Positions 63,944 through 64,000 of a DNA stretch of 64,000 nucleotides are shown here, piece after piece. Within the stretch, counting starts at the first letter, position 1. Each line of letters starts with the position of its first letter. The DNA is taken from contig JAUIFO010000001.1 of assembly GCA_030430385.1 (NCBI GenBank), forward strand, positions 406,790-470,789, given 5' to 3'. Source of the DNA: Bacteroidia bacterium (GTDB taxonomy: Bacteria; Bacteroidota; Bacteroidia; Flavobacteriales; Flavobacteriaceae). The notes under the pieces were generated by a model, which searched no databases, had not been told where the DNA came from, and saw nothing but the letters and a program-made list of their open reading frames with translations. The translations under genes and the position numbers were made by a program.

Positions 63944-64000
63944 GCTTATTTACTCTTTTTTGATTAAATTTGTTGTATATCTGTTGCCTTAAATATGGAT

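Overview
The window looks like a chromosome segment of a marine Flavobacteriaceae bacterium (Bacteroidota; a Winogradskyella/Lacinutrix/Olleya-like genus is a guess). The evidence is AT-rich DNA, Bacteroidota -7 promoter boxes of the form TAnnTTTG, type IX secretion (T9SS) type B sorting domains, lipoproteins with a flavobacterial C-S-S-D-D-D export signal, and family-typical proteins (DUF3667, YitT, TlpA with an N-terminal DUF4369-like domain, BatA-like). No rRNA, tRNA, CRISPR array or insertion sequence is visible.

Layout. 1-3.8 kb: envelope glycan genes on + (3' end of a YfhO-like membrane protein, a glycosyltransferase, a flippase). 3.9-7.7 kb: two related secreted proteins on - flank a YitT-HD gene pair and a decayed class III nucleotide cyclase fragment. 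7.9-17 kb: housekeeping genes (uvrA, an ECF-like sigma factor with a 47-codon ORF behind it, a cysteine-free endonuclease III, bcp, a conserved protein of unknown function, a metallo-hydrolase). 17-21.2 kb: a tight - strand operon of a BatA-like protein, a dihydroorotase-like protein without its HxH metal motif, a small membrane protein and an esterase.

21.3-44.9 kb: the most striking part, six consecutive - strand genes for large secreted proteins that all end in a T9SS type B signal. They share a module of about 90-97 residues carrying a C-D-x-D-x-D-G motif; by my reading the copy numbers are 2, 11, 14, 11, 1 and 4 in coordinate order. Three giants (1612, 1890 and 1613 residues) and the 778-residue relative also carry a choice-of-anchor L domain. 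Unit n of one giant resembles unit n of the others, and the 1890-residue protein has gained one three-unit block.

45-64 kb: an ABC transporter, heme A synthase, a haem-binding protein, a glycosyltransferase, lipoproteins, an ATP-grasp enzyme, gamma-glutamyltranspeptidase overlapping an ACP-phosphodiesterase-like gene, glmM, a class V aminotransferase, a lipid A type acyltransferase, a rhomboid protease, a tandem pair of TlpA-like lipoproteins (one has lost its CxxC), and mnmE. The 3' end of mnmE carries an SGI1-type attachment-site sequence followed by a 14-bp direct repeat.

Best leads: the modular surface-protein array, three enzyme-like proteins lacking their expected metal, Fe-S or redox residues, the cyclase relic beside the HD gene, and the possible integration site at the right edge.
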